Assembly: GCF_042847215.1 (NCBI RefSeq) | Contig: NZ_AP031500.1 | Coordinates: 434,001 to 498,000, forward strand | DNA length: 64,000 nt | DNA from: Gilvimarinus japonicus | GTDB lineage: Bacteria > Pseudomonadota > Gammaproteobacteria > Pseudomonadales > Cellvibrionaceae | Direction: 5' to 3' | Shown: positions 34,529 through 40,841 of the stretch, in pieces | Layout of the letters: the number at the start of each line of letters is the position of its first letter | How positions within the stretch are numbered: the stretch's first letter is position 1 | Translations under genes and position numbers: made by a program | Notes under the pieces: generated by a model | Told to the model about the DNA's origin: nothing | Databases searched by the model: none | What the model saw: the letters and a program-made list of their open reading frames with translations, nothing else

Positions 34529-34696
34529 CTATGGTTGCGGTGCGGTATATTTGGCGATGATTTCTTCTCTGGATGTGGGCTTAGAAGAGCTTTTTGGGGT
34601 AGTAATACCCTCAAGTTTTAGGCTGGCAACATAGTTAGCGGTGCGGGTTTGTCGGGTATAAGCCTGTTTGCGCTCTAAAGATACCGTTTTGCTCAT
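34529..34696 (-). CDS. yhfG: YhfG family small protein (FicA-type antitoxin), apparently orphan
   Basis: A 55-residue basic protein starting MSKTVSLERKQAYTRQTR and containing TANYVASLKLEGI, then a Lys/Ser-rich stretch and REEIIAKY. The QTR-x2-NY-x-ASL-x-LEG pattern matches YhfG, which in E. coli, Bartonella and others partners with a Fic-domain AMP-transferase as its antitoxin. Here no fic gene is found on either side: downstream is the BASS transporter, upstream the WYL regulator. The ATG has only a weak SD (GGGATCC). I derived it by hand translation of the minus strand; the family match rests on remembered motifs. Confidence 0.7.
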   Translation of the reverse strand: MSKTVSLERKQAYTRQTRTANYVASLKLEGITTPKSSSKPTSREEIIAKYTAPQP

Positions 34697-35127
34697 ACTG
34701 AGGATCCCATTACATTCTGCGTAACTAATTTTAACGCAGATCGATAAACAGGCCGATAGGTTTAGTTACGGTTTGTGGGCAGTTGCGGGTAGAGCGGAAT
34801 GATGAGGTTTCCGACGCTGGTAGCTATACAGTATGCGGCTACGGTTGATCATGTACAAAAGCTATGGTGGGGGCATCGGGCGTGTTTAGCGCCTCGTGTT
34901 TTTATTGCCGCTATTTTAGCCGCTCAAGCCTCTCCTTTGAAAACCCTAGCCGTTGTTTATTCGATCCCTTTGCCTGGCCGGCGGACTTGGCTTCCCCAGG
35001 CAAGATGCTACCGCTCCGGTGGCGCAGGTGTGGGTTATTAGTTGGGTGGTTTGCATGTCTGCCCTGCTGTGTCATTATCGCTGTGTTGAACAGCGCGCCA
35101 GCCGCACAACCACAAGGACACGCCGCT
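34697..35127. other. Intergenic region before the WYL regulator
   Basis: About 430 bp without a supported gene. Open frames run through it on the plus strand in phase with the WYL gene, but they lack a start with SD and do not resemble the regulator family. A promoter for the CRISPR-side genes is expected here but none is clear. Confidence 0.4.
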
Positions 35128-35946
35128 ATGGACATTAGCGATGCGCAGCAAGCGCGCTTACAAACCTTCGAGTTAGTCGCCTACTGGGAGGGCGCCGCCA
35201 ACAGCAGCCTGTTGGTTAAGCACTTTGGGCTTTCCCGCCAGCAGGCCAGTCAAGATATCAAGCGCTACCTGGAATTAGCGCCCGATAATCTCAGCTATAA
35301 CACCAGCCGTAAATGCCATCAGCCAGAGCCGGGCTTTAAACCGCTGTTTATTGCCGGCTCTGCAGAGCAATATCTGGCTTGGCTGGCCCAGCCGCTGACG
35401 CTGGAAAAGCTCCCCGTTCATTCGCTAAGTTTGCCCGCACGAGGCGTTCACGCACCTCTTATGCGCTCTATCGTGCAAGCTATTCGCCAAAAACAGCGGC
35501 TAGAGGTCGATTACGTCTCGCTCACCAACCCCAATCGGCAAGGCCGGGTTATCGCCCCACACGCCTTAGTGCAAACTGGCCTGCGTTGGCACCTGCGCGC
35601 TTGGTGCGAACACAAAAAGCAGTTTCGTGACTTTGTCCTGAGTCGCTTTCGTGGCAACGCCATTTTGTCCGGCCCCGCCGAGCAAAGTGCCGAGCTAGAC
35701 AAGGCCTGGCAGACTCAGGTTGAGCTTGTCTTTGAGCCCGACCCACGCCTTGCTCCCACCAAACGCGACGTGATAGAGCACGACTACGACATGCAAGACG
35801 GCCAGCTAAAACTTACCACTCGCGCCTGTTTAGCGCACTACCTACTACAAGAAATGCGCATCAACCCCAAGGTTCTGGACGGTATGCCCGAAGCGCAGCA
35901 GTTGGTGTTGGTCAATTTATCTGACATAAAAGAGTGGTTGTTTTGA
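35128..35946 (+). CDS. WYL-domain transcriptional regulator (BrxR/CapW-like), CRISPR-adjacent
   Basis: A 272-residue regulator. Residues about 8-60 form a winged HTH (ELVAYWEGAANSSLLVKHFGLSRQQASQDIKRYLEL). About 115-200 are the WYL domain (QRLEVDYVSLTNPNRQGRVIAPHALVQTGLRWHLRAWCE, then RDFVLSRFRG), and the remainder is the WCX-like C-terminus. The layout matches BrxR/CapW-type repressors that guard defence loci. Its position 117 bp upstream of cas1, on the same strand, points to control of the CRISPR-Cas genes or sensing of phage damage. The start was placed at the ATG with AAGGA 9 nt upstream; the frame upstream does not match the family. Confidence 0.85.
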   Translation: MDISDAQQARLQTFELVAYWEGAANSSLLVKHFGLSRQQASQDIKRYLELAPDNLSYNTSRKCHQPEPGFKPLFIAGSAEQYLAWLAQPLTLEKLPVHSLSLPARGVHAPLMRSIVQAIRQKQRLEVDYVSLTNPNRQGRVIAPHALVQTGLRWHLRAWCEHKKQFRDFVLSRFRGNAILSGPAEQSAELDKAWQTQVELVFEPDPRLAPTKRDVIEHDYDMQDGQLKLTTRACLAHYLLQEMRINPKVLDGMPEAQQLVLVNLSDIKEWLF

Positions 35947-36063
35947 TGGTGACGGGCTGTGCTTGAGGGCTTTGTCAGAAATTCATACGGGTTATTTTTA
36001 CAGTATTGTGTGTTACGGACGAGTGGGTAAGCTAATAAAAAATCACAAAGGTGGAGTTGAGCA

Positions 36064-37047
36064 ATGGACGATTTATCGCCATCGGATTTAAAAACCATAT
36101 TGCACTCAAAGCGGGCCAATATTTACTACCTGCAGTACTGCCGGGTCTTGGTAAATGGCGGACGGGTAGAGTATGTCACCGACGAGGGTAAAAAATCGCT
36201 CTACTGGAATATCCCCATTGCTAACACCACAACCGTGTTGCTGGGCACTGGTACGTCGGTGACTCAAGCGGCGATGCGCGAGTTAGCTAAGGCCGGTGTT
36301 TTGGTTGGTTTTTGCGGCGGTGGCGGTACGCCTTTGTTTAGCGCTAATGAGGTTGACGTGGACGTTGCTTGGTTTTCGCCGCAAAGCGAATACCGCCCGA
36401 CTGAATATATGCAGGCGTGGGTGCAAATGTGGTTTAACGATGACTTGCGCCTGATGGCCGCCAAAGCCCTGCAGTTGTCGCGTTTAAACCGAATTGAGGG
36501 TGAATGGAATAAACGCGCTATAAAAGAGGCTGGTTTTTTGATCGAGCCCACTATGCTTGCCTCCATGCTGGAAAAAAGCCGAACCAACATTAAGGTGGCG
36601 CTCGATACCAATACGTTACTTACCGAAGAGGCACGTCTGACCAAGGCGCTGTTTAAGTTGGCTGTGAATACCGTGGGTTATGGTGGCTTTACCCGTGCCA
36701 AGCGCGGTACAGGCACCGATCCCGCCAATCGTTTTCTCGATCATGGCAATTATTTAGCTTACGGTTTGGGGGCAACCGCAACCTGGGTGCTTGGTTTACC
36801 TCACGGCTTGGCTGTTTTACACGGTAAAACTCGCCGAGGCGGTTTGGTGTTTGACGCCGCCGATTTAGTTAAAGACGCCGCAATACTGCCGCAGGCCTTT
36901 TTGTCGGCCATGCGTGGTGACGATGAGCAAGAGTTTCGCCGCAATTGTGTCGAATCGTTAACACGCAGTGAATCACTGGATTTTATGATCGACACGCTTA
37001 AAGACATTGCTACCACCATTGGCCAAGGTGGCAAGGCAAAGCCATGA
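36064..37047 (+). CDS. cas1f: CRISPR-associated endonuclease Cas1, subtype I-F
   Basis: A 327-residue integrase that, with Cas2-3, inserts new spacers. Subtype I-F features include the N-terminal SDLKTILHSKRANIYYLQYCRVLVNGGRVEYVT, GTGTSVTQAAMRELAKAGVLVGFCGGGGTPL and the C-terminal NYLAYGLGATATWVLGLPHGLAVLHGKTRRGGLVFDAADLVKD, which holds the metal-binding His and Asp residues. Length is standard. GGAG lies 7 nt before the ATG. Its stop overlaps the start of cas2-3 by 4 nt (ATGA). Confidence 0.98.
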   Translation: MDDLSPSDLKTILHSKRANIYYLQYCRVLVNGGRVEYVTDEGKKSLYWNIPIANTTTVLLGTGTSVTQAAMRELAKAGVLVGFCGGGGTPLFSANEVDVDVAWFSPQSEYRPTEYMQAWVQMWFNDDLRLMAAKALQLSRLNRIEGEWNKRAIKEAGFLIEPTMLASMLEKSRTNIKVALDTNTLLTEEARLTKALFKLAVNTVGYGGFTRAKRGTGTDPANRFLDHGNYLAYGLGATATWVLGLPHGLAVLHGKTRRGGLVFDAADLVKDAAILPQAFLSAMRGDDEQEFRRNCVESLTRSESLDFMIDTLKDIATTIGQGGKAKP

Positions 37048-40000
37048 ATGTACTGTTGGTGTCTCAGTGTAATAAGCGTGCACTGGCCGAGACTCGCAGG
37101 ATTCTCGATCAGTTTGCCGAGCGCCGGGGTGAGCGAACATGGCAAACGCCTATTACCATGGAAGGGTTAAACACATTAAAAAAGCTGCTTAGAAAATCCG
37201 CAAGGCGTAATTCGGCGATCGCCTGCCACTGGATTCGCGGTAAAGACCACAGCGAGCTGATGTGGATTGTTGGTAACGCGTCCAAATTTAACAGTGAAGG
37301 GGCGGTTCCCACCAATACTACCGAGCGAAATATTCTGCGTTCAGAGTCAGAAAACGATTGGCATACCGGTGAAGATATACAGCTCTTAGCTCAATTGTCC
37401 GCTTTGTTGCACGATTTAGGAAAGGCCAGTGTTGCGTTTCAAAAAAAGCTAAGAGGCAAGTTGATTGAGAAAAACCTTTATCGCCATGAGTGGGTATCCC
37501 TGCGGTTATTTTTAGCGTTTGTGGGTGGCGATGATGACGCCATTTGGCTGCAGCGCTTGGCATCACCCACAAGCGCCGATGACAAAGCCTGGCTTCAGGC
37601 CGGGCGCTATTGTCGCGATGGGCTGGATAACTGCGAGCCGCCTTTTAAAAACTTACCGCCTTTAGCGGCCGCCGTCGCTTGGTTGGTGGTTACCCATCAT
37701 CGCTTACCGGTAAAGCCAGTGGTGGATGAGAAAGGTGTACAACACTATTTGGGTAAGCGGTCACCGGATTTTGGCGCAAGCGAGTTACCCAGTTTACTGC
37801 AAAGCGTGAAGCACGATTGGAATGAGTTAAGGCAAATTAAATCAGAAGATGCCATAACGCCTTACTGGTCTATTAAGCAACTGCCCGTCAGTCTGCCTAA
37901 ATGGCGCGAATCAGCAGCCAAGTTGGCGCTACGACTGCAGCGGCTTCTGGAGCGCCGACAAGACTATCGCTGGTTGGATAACCCCTATGTGATGCACTTA
38001 TCCCGCTTGAGTTTGATGTTGGCTGACCACCATTATTCAGCCTTGCCAGCAGAGTCTAACCAGCGTGTTTCTGGCGACAAAAGTTACAAAGTTTACGCCA
38101 ACACCGATAGCAGTCGAACACTCAAGCAGACACTCGATGAGCACTTGTTAGGCGTTGCCAAGTTCTCTGGCGGTATTGTGAGAAGCTTGCCGGGGTTTGA
38201 GCGGTTTTTGCCAAGATTGGCTCGCCATAAAGGCCTTAAAAAGCGCAGTACAAATGAGCGTTTTCGTTGGCAAGATAGGGCCGCCGATGCGGCGTTGGCC
38301 GCTCGTGAAAAAGCGGCCGAGGAAGGGTGTTTTATCGTCAACATGGCCTCAACCGGCTGCGGTAAAACCTTGGCGAATGCGCGGATTTTAAATGCGCTAT
38401 CAGCGCCAGACCTTGGTTTGCGCGCGACATTTGCGCTGGGGTTGAGAGCCCTAACCCTGCAAACGGGCCGAAGCTATCGCAAAGATTTACATCTAAATGA
38501 TGATGAGCTCGCCATTAAAGTAGGCGGCGCCGCCAGCCGCGAGCTATTTGAATATTACGAATCTCTCGCCGAAAGTACTGGTTCTGCGTCTATTCAAGAG
38601 CTAATGGAGGAAGACAGCCATGTGCTCTACGAAGGTCAGCACCTCGACCATCCGTTGCTCTCCAAGGTGATGTCCGATCCGCGCATTAGCTCATTGGTAT
38701 CCGCCCCTATGTTGGTCTGTACCATCGATCATTTAATGCCCGCGACTGAGGCGCAAAGAGCTGGGCGCCAAATTGCCCCCATGTTGCGTTTAATGAGCAG
38801 CGACTTAGTACTGGATGAGCTGGATGATTTTGGCATGGACGATTTACCCGCACTCACACGCTTGGTTCACTGGGCAGGGCTGTTGGGTAGCCGGGTATTG
38901 TTATCATCGGCCACTATGCCACCCGCATTGGTCGAGGGTATGTTTAATGCCTATGCCGCAGGCCGCGCGCACTATTTGAAAAACCGAGGCGAGCACGGTG
39001 GGCAAGATATTTCTGAGCCGTTGGTGACCTGCCTGTGGGTGGACGAGAGCGTTAACCCACAATTACTGTCATGCGGTAGCAATGACTTTATGGCTCAGCA
39101 TAAAGCGTTTGTCGAGCAGCGGGTTAAAAAGTTAACCGGCACGGTTAAAGCCAAAGGCGCTAACCGCAAAGGCGAGATACTACCACTCGATTTGCCTAGC
39201 GTAGAGAGTACCGATAAAGCCGACATTCACAAAGCTTTTGCAGAACCTGTGCTAAATGCCATTATCAACGCTCACGATATCAATCATGAATCCTGCCCCA
39301 AATCGGGTAAAAAAGTGAGCTTTGGTTTGGTGCGAATGGCAAATATCGAGCCGCTATTTCGCGTGGCGCAAGAGCTTTATAAAAACGGCGCCCCCAAAGG
39401 CTACCAAATACACTTGTGCGTGTATCACGCGCGCTTTCCGCTATTGCTGCGCTCCGAAATTGAGCACCTGCTGGACGGCGTGCTAAACCGGCGCGACTCA
39501 AATGCGGTGTACGAGCGTGATGACATTCGAGAGTTGATCGATGCGAGTGAACAGCCAAACCAGCTGTTTGTGGTGCTGGGCTCTCCGGTAACGGAGGTGG
39601 GCCGCGACCACGATTACGACTGGGCCGTGGTAGAGCCCTCCTCCATGCGCTCACTGATTCAGTTGGCGGGCAGGGTGCAAAGGCATCGGCAAAAAATACC
39701 TGAACAGGCGAATATTTATCTATTTGATACCAACCTTCGCCACTTTACCGAGCATCAAGAGCGCGATGGTAAGCCGAAGCTGGTTTATGTAAGGCCCGGT
39801 TTTGAAGATAAACACAACGACAAGTTTCGTCTGAGCAATCACCGGTTAAGCCATTTATTGCGCGAGCCAGAGTATCGGCAAATTACCGCCTGCCCGCGCA
39901 TTGTGCGCGGCGAACAGACTCTTGAAAGTACAAACAGCTTAGTAGACTTAGAGCACGCCCGGTTAGAGGCACTTATGCTGCCGCCAATGGCGCTAGAGAA

Positions 40001-40469
40001 GCCCAAGCGGCGTGGCAGTAGAGCAGGAGGCGGGCAGAAAGAACTAACCGCCACCGAGTGCTGGCGCTACCCACAGGCAGGGTTAACTTGGGTATTGCCC
40101 CAGCAACAGCCTTTTCGCAAACAAACCGGCGAAGAAATGACGTTGGTGTTTTTGCCCGATGAAGATGAGGAATGTTTGCTCCCCCACCGCATCCACGAAG
40201 AAGGCAAACGTGGGCAGCCAGATGTGTACGCCAGCGCCTCGCATATGGTGACGCTAATGGAGTGGTCTGATATACCCATGGGCGAGGGGATAACCGCCTG
40301 GGGAAGATTCGACTTACTGGCGCTACTTAAAGAGCAAGCAGACGCGCAAGGGGTAAGCCTTGAGCAATGCGCCAAAAAATTTACCACGGTGAATGTCATG
40401 GTGGGGAGTAAAGGATCTGCAAAGCAGTGGTGGTATCACCCCGCATTGGGGCTGGGGGAGAAAAGATAA
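37044..40469 (+). CDS. cas3f: Cas2-Cas3 fusion helicase-nuclease, subtype I-F
   Basis: A 1141-residue protein. Residues 1-95 form the fused Cas2 domain (MNVLLVSQCNKRALAETRRILDQF). The HD nuclease follows with LSALLHDLGKASVAFQ (His123-Asp124) and VVTHHRLP. The helicase Walker A is MASTGCGKTLANARIL (about 432-447), the DExD box reads VLDELDDFG (about 589-597), and SSATMPPALVEGMF is motif III. It is recruited by the Csy complex to degrade target DNA, and through Cas2 it joins the adaptation complex. Its last codons overlap the U-tract of a terminator that serves the opposite-strand crRNA-like RNA. Confidence 0.97.
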   Translation: MNVLLVSQCNKRALAETRRILDQFAERRGERTWQTPITMEGLNTLKKLLRKSARRNSAIACHWIRGKDHSELMWIVGNASKFNSEGAVPTNTTERNILRSESENDWHTGEDIQLLAQLSALLHDLGKASVAFQKKLRGKLIEKNLYRHEWVSLRLFLAFVGGDDDAIWLQRLASPTSADDKAWLQAGRYCRDGLDNCEPPFKNLPPLAAAVAWLVVTHHRLPVKPVVDEKGVQHYLGKRSPDFGASELPSLLQSVKHDWNELRQIKSEDAITPYWSIKQLPVSLPKWRESAAKLALRLQRLLERRQDYRWLDNPYVMHLSRLSLMLADHHYSALPAESNQRVSGDKSYKVYANTDSSRTLKQTLDEHLLGVAKFSGGIVRSLPGFERFLPRLARHKGLKKRSTNERFRWQDRAADAALAAREKAAEEGCFIVNMASTGCGKTLANARILNALSAPDLGLRATFALGLRALTLQTGRSYRKDLHLNDDELAIKVGGAASRELFEYYESLAESTGSASIQELMEEDSHVLYEGQHLDHPLLSKVMSDPRISSLVSAPMLVCTIDHLMPATEAQRAGRQIAPMLRLMSSDLVLDELDDFGMDDLPALTRLVHWAGLLGSRVLLSSATMPPALVEGMFNAYAAGRAHYLKNRGEHGGQDISEPLVTCLWVDESVNPQLLSCGSNDFMAQHKAFVEQRVKKLTGTVKAKGANRKGEILPLDLPSVESTDKADIHKAFAEPVLNAIINAHDINHESCPKSGKKVSFGLVRMANIEPLFRVAQELYKNGAPKGYQIHLCVYHARFPLLLRSEIEHLLDGVLNRRDSNAVYERDDIRELIDASEQPNQLFVVLGSPVTEVGRDHDYDWAVVEPSSMRSLIQLAGRVQRHRQKIPEQANIYLFDTNLRHFTEHQERDGKPKLVYVRPGFEDKHNDKFRLSNHRLSHLLREPEYRQITACPRIVRGEQTLESTNSLVDLEHARLEALMLPPMALEKPKRRGSRAGGGQKELTATECWRYPQAGLTWVLPQQQPFRKQTGEEMTLVFLPDEDEECLLPHRIHEEGKRGQPDVYASASHMVTLMEWSDIPMGEGITAWGRFDLLALLKEQADAQGVSLEQCAKKFTTVNVMVGSKGSAKQWWYHPALGLGEKR

Positions 40470-40486
40470 CCGGGCCGAAGCCCGGT
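40461..40486 (-). terminator. Rho-independent terminator of the crRNA-like RNA
   Basis: Minus-strand ACCGGGC-TTCG-GCCCGGT: a 7-bp stem capped by a UUCG tetraloop, followed by TATCTTTT. On the plus strand no T run follows, so it acts for minus-strand transcription. Its U-tract lies in the final codons of cas2-3. Confidence 0.85.
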
Positions 40487-40562
40487 AGCTGTGCTGCCTG
40501 TGCGGCAGGTAACAAGATCGCCATCCGTTGGAGATATTTTTCTTAGCTGCCTTTCGGCATTC
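40461..40562 (-). ncRNA. Putative stand-alone crRNA-like regulatory RNA (CreA-like) with degenerate repeats
   Basis: Read on the minus strand, the parts are as follows. A shortened first repeat (about 40539-40562) has a TGCC-GAAA-GGCA hairpin and ends in CTAAGAAA, identical to the 8-nt 5' handle of this locus's crRNAs. A 25-nt spacer (40514-40538) begins AATATCTCCAAC. A second repeat copy (40494-40513) starts GTTAC and carries the complete CTGCC-GCACA-GGCAG hairpin of the array repeat, 18 of 20 positions identical. A short CACAGCT link leads into the UUCG terminator. A promoter lies directly upstream. Spacers in the main array are 32-33 nt, so this spacer is short. The design matches crRNA-like guides loaded by Cascade for regulation rather than a decayed array, because it has its own promoter and terminator. 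Transcription and loading are inferred. Confidence 0.8.
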
Positions 40563-40576
40563 ATTGAATATATTGG
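40543..40576 (-). promoter_or_regulatory. Predicted Csy target site (PAM plus protospacer) for the crRNA-like RNA
   Basis: On the minus strand a CC PAM (40575-40576) is followed by AATATATTCAATGAATGCCG. Against the RNA's spacer, positions 1-5, 7, 9-11, 13, 15-17 and 19-21 match; 6, 8, 12, 14 and 18 do not. Bases at every sixth position are flipped out in type I-F guides, so 6, 12 and 18 should not matter. The site covers the RNA's own -10 box and start, and its PAM abuts the -35 of the divergent promoter. The short match suggests binding without cleavage. Confidence 0.75.
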
Positions 40577-40594
40577 TTGCATTTCTCGTGTTGA
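40567..40594 (-). promoter_or_regulatory. Promoter of the crRNA-like RNA
   Basis: TCAACA (40589-40594) and TATATT (40567-40572), separated by 16 nt on the minus strand. The start is predicted near 40560, at the first base of the degenerate repeat. Confidence 0.55.
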
Positions 40595-40606
40595 TGGGCG
40601 TAGTAT
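40577..40606 (+). promoter_or_regulatory. Divergent promoter toward the mini-ORF and csy1-csy4
   Basis: TTGCAT (40577-40582) and TAGTAT (40601-40606), 18 nt apart, predicted start near 40613. It interleaves with the minus-strand promoter, and the PAM of the predicted Csy site touches its -35. Box matches are moderate, so this is tentative. Confidence 0.4.
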
Positions 40607-40619
40607 TGCCTGCAGGTTA

Positions 40620-40647
40620 GTCAGGCACCGCGCCAACGGTGCCTGAC
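40620..40647. promoter_or_regulatory. Perfect 11-bp inverted repeat in the cas3-csy1 gap
   Basis: GTCAGGCACCG and CGGTGCCTGAC around a CGCCAA loop. It could be a 5' hairpin of the mini-ORF transcript or an operator for the WYL regulator. No T run follows. Confidence 0.6.
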
Positions 40648-40715
40648 ATAAATGCAACTTGCCGGTTGATCGTCGGCCCCAAGCACAGGTTTGATGCGCT
40701 AAGGAGGATAGAGAT

Positions 40716-40748
40716 ATGTCTAACCAGCATATGACCAGAAGAGTCTGA
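40716..40748 (+). CDS. Ten-codon mini-ORF with optimal SD and tandem AGA codons (CreT-like candidate)
   Basis: A perfect Shine-Dalgarno AAGGAGG (40701-40707) sits 8 nt before an ATG that opens a 10-codon frame, MSNQHMTRRV, ending in TGA. The two arginines are both AGA, in tandem; AGA is expected to be rare in this genome. In CreTA modules the toxin RNA CreT combines a strong SD with a tiny ORF carrying tandem AGA codons and traps the scarce arginyl-tRNA. Here the ORF sits downstream of the promoter whose -35 is abutted by the predicted crRNA-like target. The alternative is a leader peptide that attenuates csy1 through the hairpin just after it. No protein function is claimed. Confidence 0.55.
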   Translation: MSNQHMTRRV

Positions 40749-40760
40749 ACTGGTCTACAC

Positions 40761-40787
40761 ATCCCCGCAGCATGTTGCTGTGGGGAT
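40761..40787 (+). terminator. Strong hairpin after the mini-ORF
   Basis: ATCCCCGCAGCA pairs with TGCTGTGGGGAT (12 bp, one G-U) around a TGT loop, then TCTACAGCTTTTA. It begins 12 bp after the mini-ORF stop and 81 bp before csy1. It may partially terminate or protect the mini-ORF RNA, or act as an attenuator for the csy operon. Confidence 0.55.
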
Positions 40788-40841
40788 TCTACAGCTTTTA
40801 GGTCGGCTCAGTCGACCACAAACGCAAAAGGAGTTCTCACT

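Noticed and set aside
34402..34614. 70-codon minus-strand ORF
   Set aside because: Overlaps the better supported YhfG-like frame, low-complexity basic composition, no family resemblance.
40461..40562. Interpretation as a decayed remnant of a second CRISPR array
   Set aside because: A remnant would not be expected to have an adjoining promoter, a UUCG terminator and a PAM-flanked partial match to its own promoter; it cannot be fully excluded without expression data.
40629..40642. Second possible target of the crRNA-like spacer (CCAACGG identity on the plus strand)
   Set aside because: Matches only spacer positions 8-14; the seed does not match and there is no PAM at the right place.
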